Source of the DNA: CAVQCX01 sp963775335
Lineage (GTDB): Bacteria > Pseudomonadota > Gammaproteobacteria > Chromatiales > Chromatiaceae
Direction of reading: 5' to 3'
DNA length: 64,000 bases
NCBI GenBank assembly: GCA_963775335.1
Contig: CAVZIJ010000002.1
Location: 372,001 to 436,000 of the forward strand
Position numbers and translations under genes: made by a program. Below, in pieces: positions 62,823-64,000 of the stretch (position 1 is the first letter of the stretch; each line of letters opens with the position of its first letter). The notes beneath the pieces are model-generated. The model made no database searches. It saw only the letters and a list, made by a program, of their open reading frames with translations, and had not been told where the DNA came from.

Positions 62823-64000
62823 CGCTGCCCCCACGATCCCCGGCACCGCGTCGATCTGGATCCGCGGCTTGGTGATGCCGTTGCGGCTGTCGAGGATCGG
62901 TTTTCCGTTGGTCTCGAGGTCGGAGAGAATCTGGTCGACGGACGCGCTGGGCTCGTGCTGCTTGAGCACAGCCCAGGCGCCGGTCACGTGTGGCGTGGCC
63001 ATGGAGGTGCCGCTCCAGGTGGCGAAGCCGCCGCCCGGCACCGATGAGTAGATGGACGAACCGGGCGCGAGAAGATCCAGGAAGGAGGCGCTGTTGGAAT
63101 AGGAGGCGATGGCATCCTGCTTGGTCGTGGCCCCGACGCTGATGGCCGAGGAGATGCAGGCCGGGTAGCTCAGCGCGTTGGCGGTTCCGCTGTTGCCCGC
63201 GGCCACGACGGTGGCAATGCCGAGCGACCTTAGATTGTCGATGGCAGCCTTGGTCGACGGGCTGTCGGAGTCACACTTCGCCGTGCTGGTGTAGCTGCCG
63301 CCGCCGAGGCTCATGTTCACGGCCGCGATGGAGAAGCTGCCGCTCAGGGTGGAGACCCGGTCCAAGCCCCAGATGATGTCGGAGTCGAACGCCTGGGCGC
63401 AGGGGTCCGGGAACGACCCGCAGACGCCGCCTCCCGTGAACTTCGAGAAGATCTGTATGGCGATCAGATCGGCATCGCGCGCCACCCCCGAAAAGGTCTG
63501 GCCATTGACCGTGCCGTCCTTGCCGGCGGCGATGCCCGAAACGTGGGTCCCGTGGTCGCAGCTGTAGATCGACAGAGGGCAGTAGATCCCGGCACCGGTG
63601 CCGGTCTGCGAAGACTGGCCGTTCGGACAGACGGTGGTGGAGTACCAGGTGCCGCTCGAGGTACTGCCGCTCGCGGTGGTCGAAGAGCAGGCCTCGGAGA
63701 CCACCTTGCCGCTGAGAAAGCTGTGGAACTTGTCCACGCCGGTGTCGAGGATGGCCACCGTCTGGCCCAGACCGGAATAGCCGTTTTGCCAGGCGACGTC
63801 GCCCCCGATCAGGGGCACGCTCTGGGGCAGCGAGGTAGTAACCCGCCGGTCCTCCTCGATACTGGACACCTCGGGCATGCGCGAGAGTGCATCCAGCGCC
63901 CGGGCATCGACATGCAAGGCGACAAACGGGATGTGGCCGAAGCGCTTGACGTTGGAGGTGTAGAGCCCGCTCAGGCGCTCCAGCACGCGCTCCTGTACGA
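60693..64000 (-). CDS. Subtilisin-like (S8) secreted protease with three repeated beta-domains, 5' end outside the window
   Basis: At least 1102 residues are visible and the frame continues past the right edge. The visible N-terminus looks like an I9-type propeptide (HVDARALDALSRMPEVSSIE). The catalytic triad is complete: Asp in VAILDTGVDKFHSF, His in CDHGTHVSGIAAG and Ser in GTSMATPHVTGAW. An Asn oxyanion residue sits in VVAAGNSGTAN. After the protease domain come three 237-residue units. Each unit has a putative-Ig (He_PIG-like) part, PLAIGTTSLPGGVVGQSYSQ, and a jelly-roll part, with VYFNGALIGSADNW and WQAVVFDDSGWVGASSYG, similar to the N-terminal domain of alpha-L-rhamnosidases. It is probably exported to the cell surface and may bind glycans. 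Confidence 0.92.
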   Translation of the reverse strand, partial: VQERVLERLSGLYTSNVKRFGHIPFVALHVDARALDALSRMPEVSSIEEDRRVTTSLPQSVPLIGGDVAWQNGYSGLGQTVAILDTGVDKFHSFLSGKVVSEACSSTTASGSTSSGTWYSTTVCPNGQSSQTGTGAGIYCPLSIYSCDHGTHVSGIAAGKDGTVNGQTFSGVARDADLIAIQIFSKFTGGGVCGSFPDPCAQAFDSDIIWGLDRVSTLSGSFSIAAVNMSLGGGSYTSTAKCDSDSPSTKAAIDNLRSLGIATVVAAGNSGTANALSYPACISSAISVGATTKQDAIASYSNSASFLDLLAPGSSIYSSVPGGGFATWSGTSMATPHVTGAWAVLKQHEPSASVDQILSDLETNGKPILDSRNGITKPRIQIDAVPGIVGAAPLAIGTTRLPGGVVGQSYSQTLTASGGSAPYSWSVVGSLPAGLALDGGTGKIYGTPTVEGASSFSVEVTDNAGTTASQALSITIDPAPVGQASLIISTDNANQVYFNGALIGSADNWKQASSYTLALQSGANVVAVKGMDTGGIAALIAELTLPDGSKVVSDGSWKVSTALQTGWQAVVFDDSGWVGASSYGVYGVSPWAKNVAGFPSSSTASWIWSSNNDADNTVYVRYSFYDGTPPLAIGTTSLPGGVVGQSYSQTLTASGGSAPYSWSVVGSLPAGLALDGGTGKIYGTPTVEGTSSFSVEVTDNAGTTASQALSITIDPAPVGQASLIISTDNANQVYFNGALIGSADNWKQASSYTLGLQAGVNVVAVKGMDAGGIAALIAELTLPDGSKVVSDGSWKVSTALQTGWQAVVFDDSGWVGASSYGVYGVSPWAKNVAGFPSSSTASWIWSSNNDADNTVYVRYSFYDGTPPLAIGTTSLPGGVVGQSYSQTLTASGGSAPYSWSVVGSLPAGLALDGGTGKIYGTPTVEGASSFSVEVTDNAGTTASQALSITIDPAPVGQASLIISTDNANQVYFNGALIGSADNWKQASSYTLALQSGANVVAVKGMDTGGIAALIAELTLPDGSKVVSDGSWKVSTALQTGWQAVVFDDSGWVGASSYGVYGVSPWAKNVAGFPSSSTASWIWSSNNDADDTVYLRYKILVP

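Overview
The window reads as a high-GC gammaproteobacterial chromosome, most likely a purple sulfur bacterium (Chromatiaceae) or a close relative. The reasons are a small secreted Gly/Tyr/Trp-rich protein that resembles sulfur globule envelope proteins (1127-1453), a single-cysteine DsrC/TusE-type sulfur carrier (8660-9022), the TldD/TldE protease pair, and dense REP-like palindromes of the GTAGGAGCG type. No rRNA or tRNA gene and no CRISPR array was recognised. The species call is an inference.

Layout. 1-9.1 kb: a truncated transposase, the sulfur-globule-like protein, tldE-tldD with a small partner gene, a Lon-substrate-domain protein, a 63-bp tandem array, a POT peptide transporter, a NahK-like sugar kinase and a DsrC-like protein. 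9.1-12.9 kb: the complete dTDP-L-rhamnose set rfbB, rfbA, rfbC, rfbD on the minus strand. 12.9-16.2 kb: a toxin-antitoxin patch with one intact MntA/HepT pair, a decayed FitAB (VapBC) pair, a MITE and a second MntA/HepT pair whose toxin is broken, running into nine 110-bp palindromic repeats. 16.3-49.2 kb: a large surface-polysaccharide locus with many GT2 and GT4 glycosyltransferases, GDP-sugar enzymes (gmd, fcl and a second gmd-like gene), methyltransferases, a flippase, an AlkP-type hydrolase, and a compact acyl-transfer cassette (aminotransferase, unknown protein, KAS III-like enzyme, acyl carrier protein, left-handed beta-helix transferase). 49.2-54.6 kb: mobile DNA, namely an IS91-type element with its own integrase and an IS66-type element carrying an adenine methylase. 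55.2-59.2 kb: a visibly more AT-rich island with a methyltransferase, a WsaF-like rhamnosyltransferase and a second flippase. 59.3-64 kb: an IS200-type relic and the 3' part of a large subtilisin-like protease with three near-identical 711-bp repeats.

How it fits together. RfbABCD would make dTDP-L-rhamnose and Gmd/Fcl would make GDP-L-fucose or a related 6-deoxyhexose. The glycosyltransferases would assemble a repeat unit, the methyl-, acetyl- and acyltransferases would decorate it, and the two flippases would export it. No polymerase, chain-length regulator or initiating transferase was recognised, so the locus is split or continues elsewhere. The locus is being damaged by insertion sequences: two 1649-bp IS4-family copies, with identical transposase translations and in opposite orientation, have each split a glycosyltransferase gene. 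Target duplications and clean reading-frame restoration show where each gene was cut.
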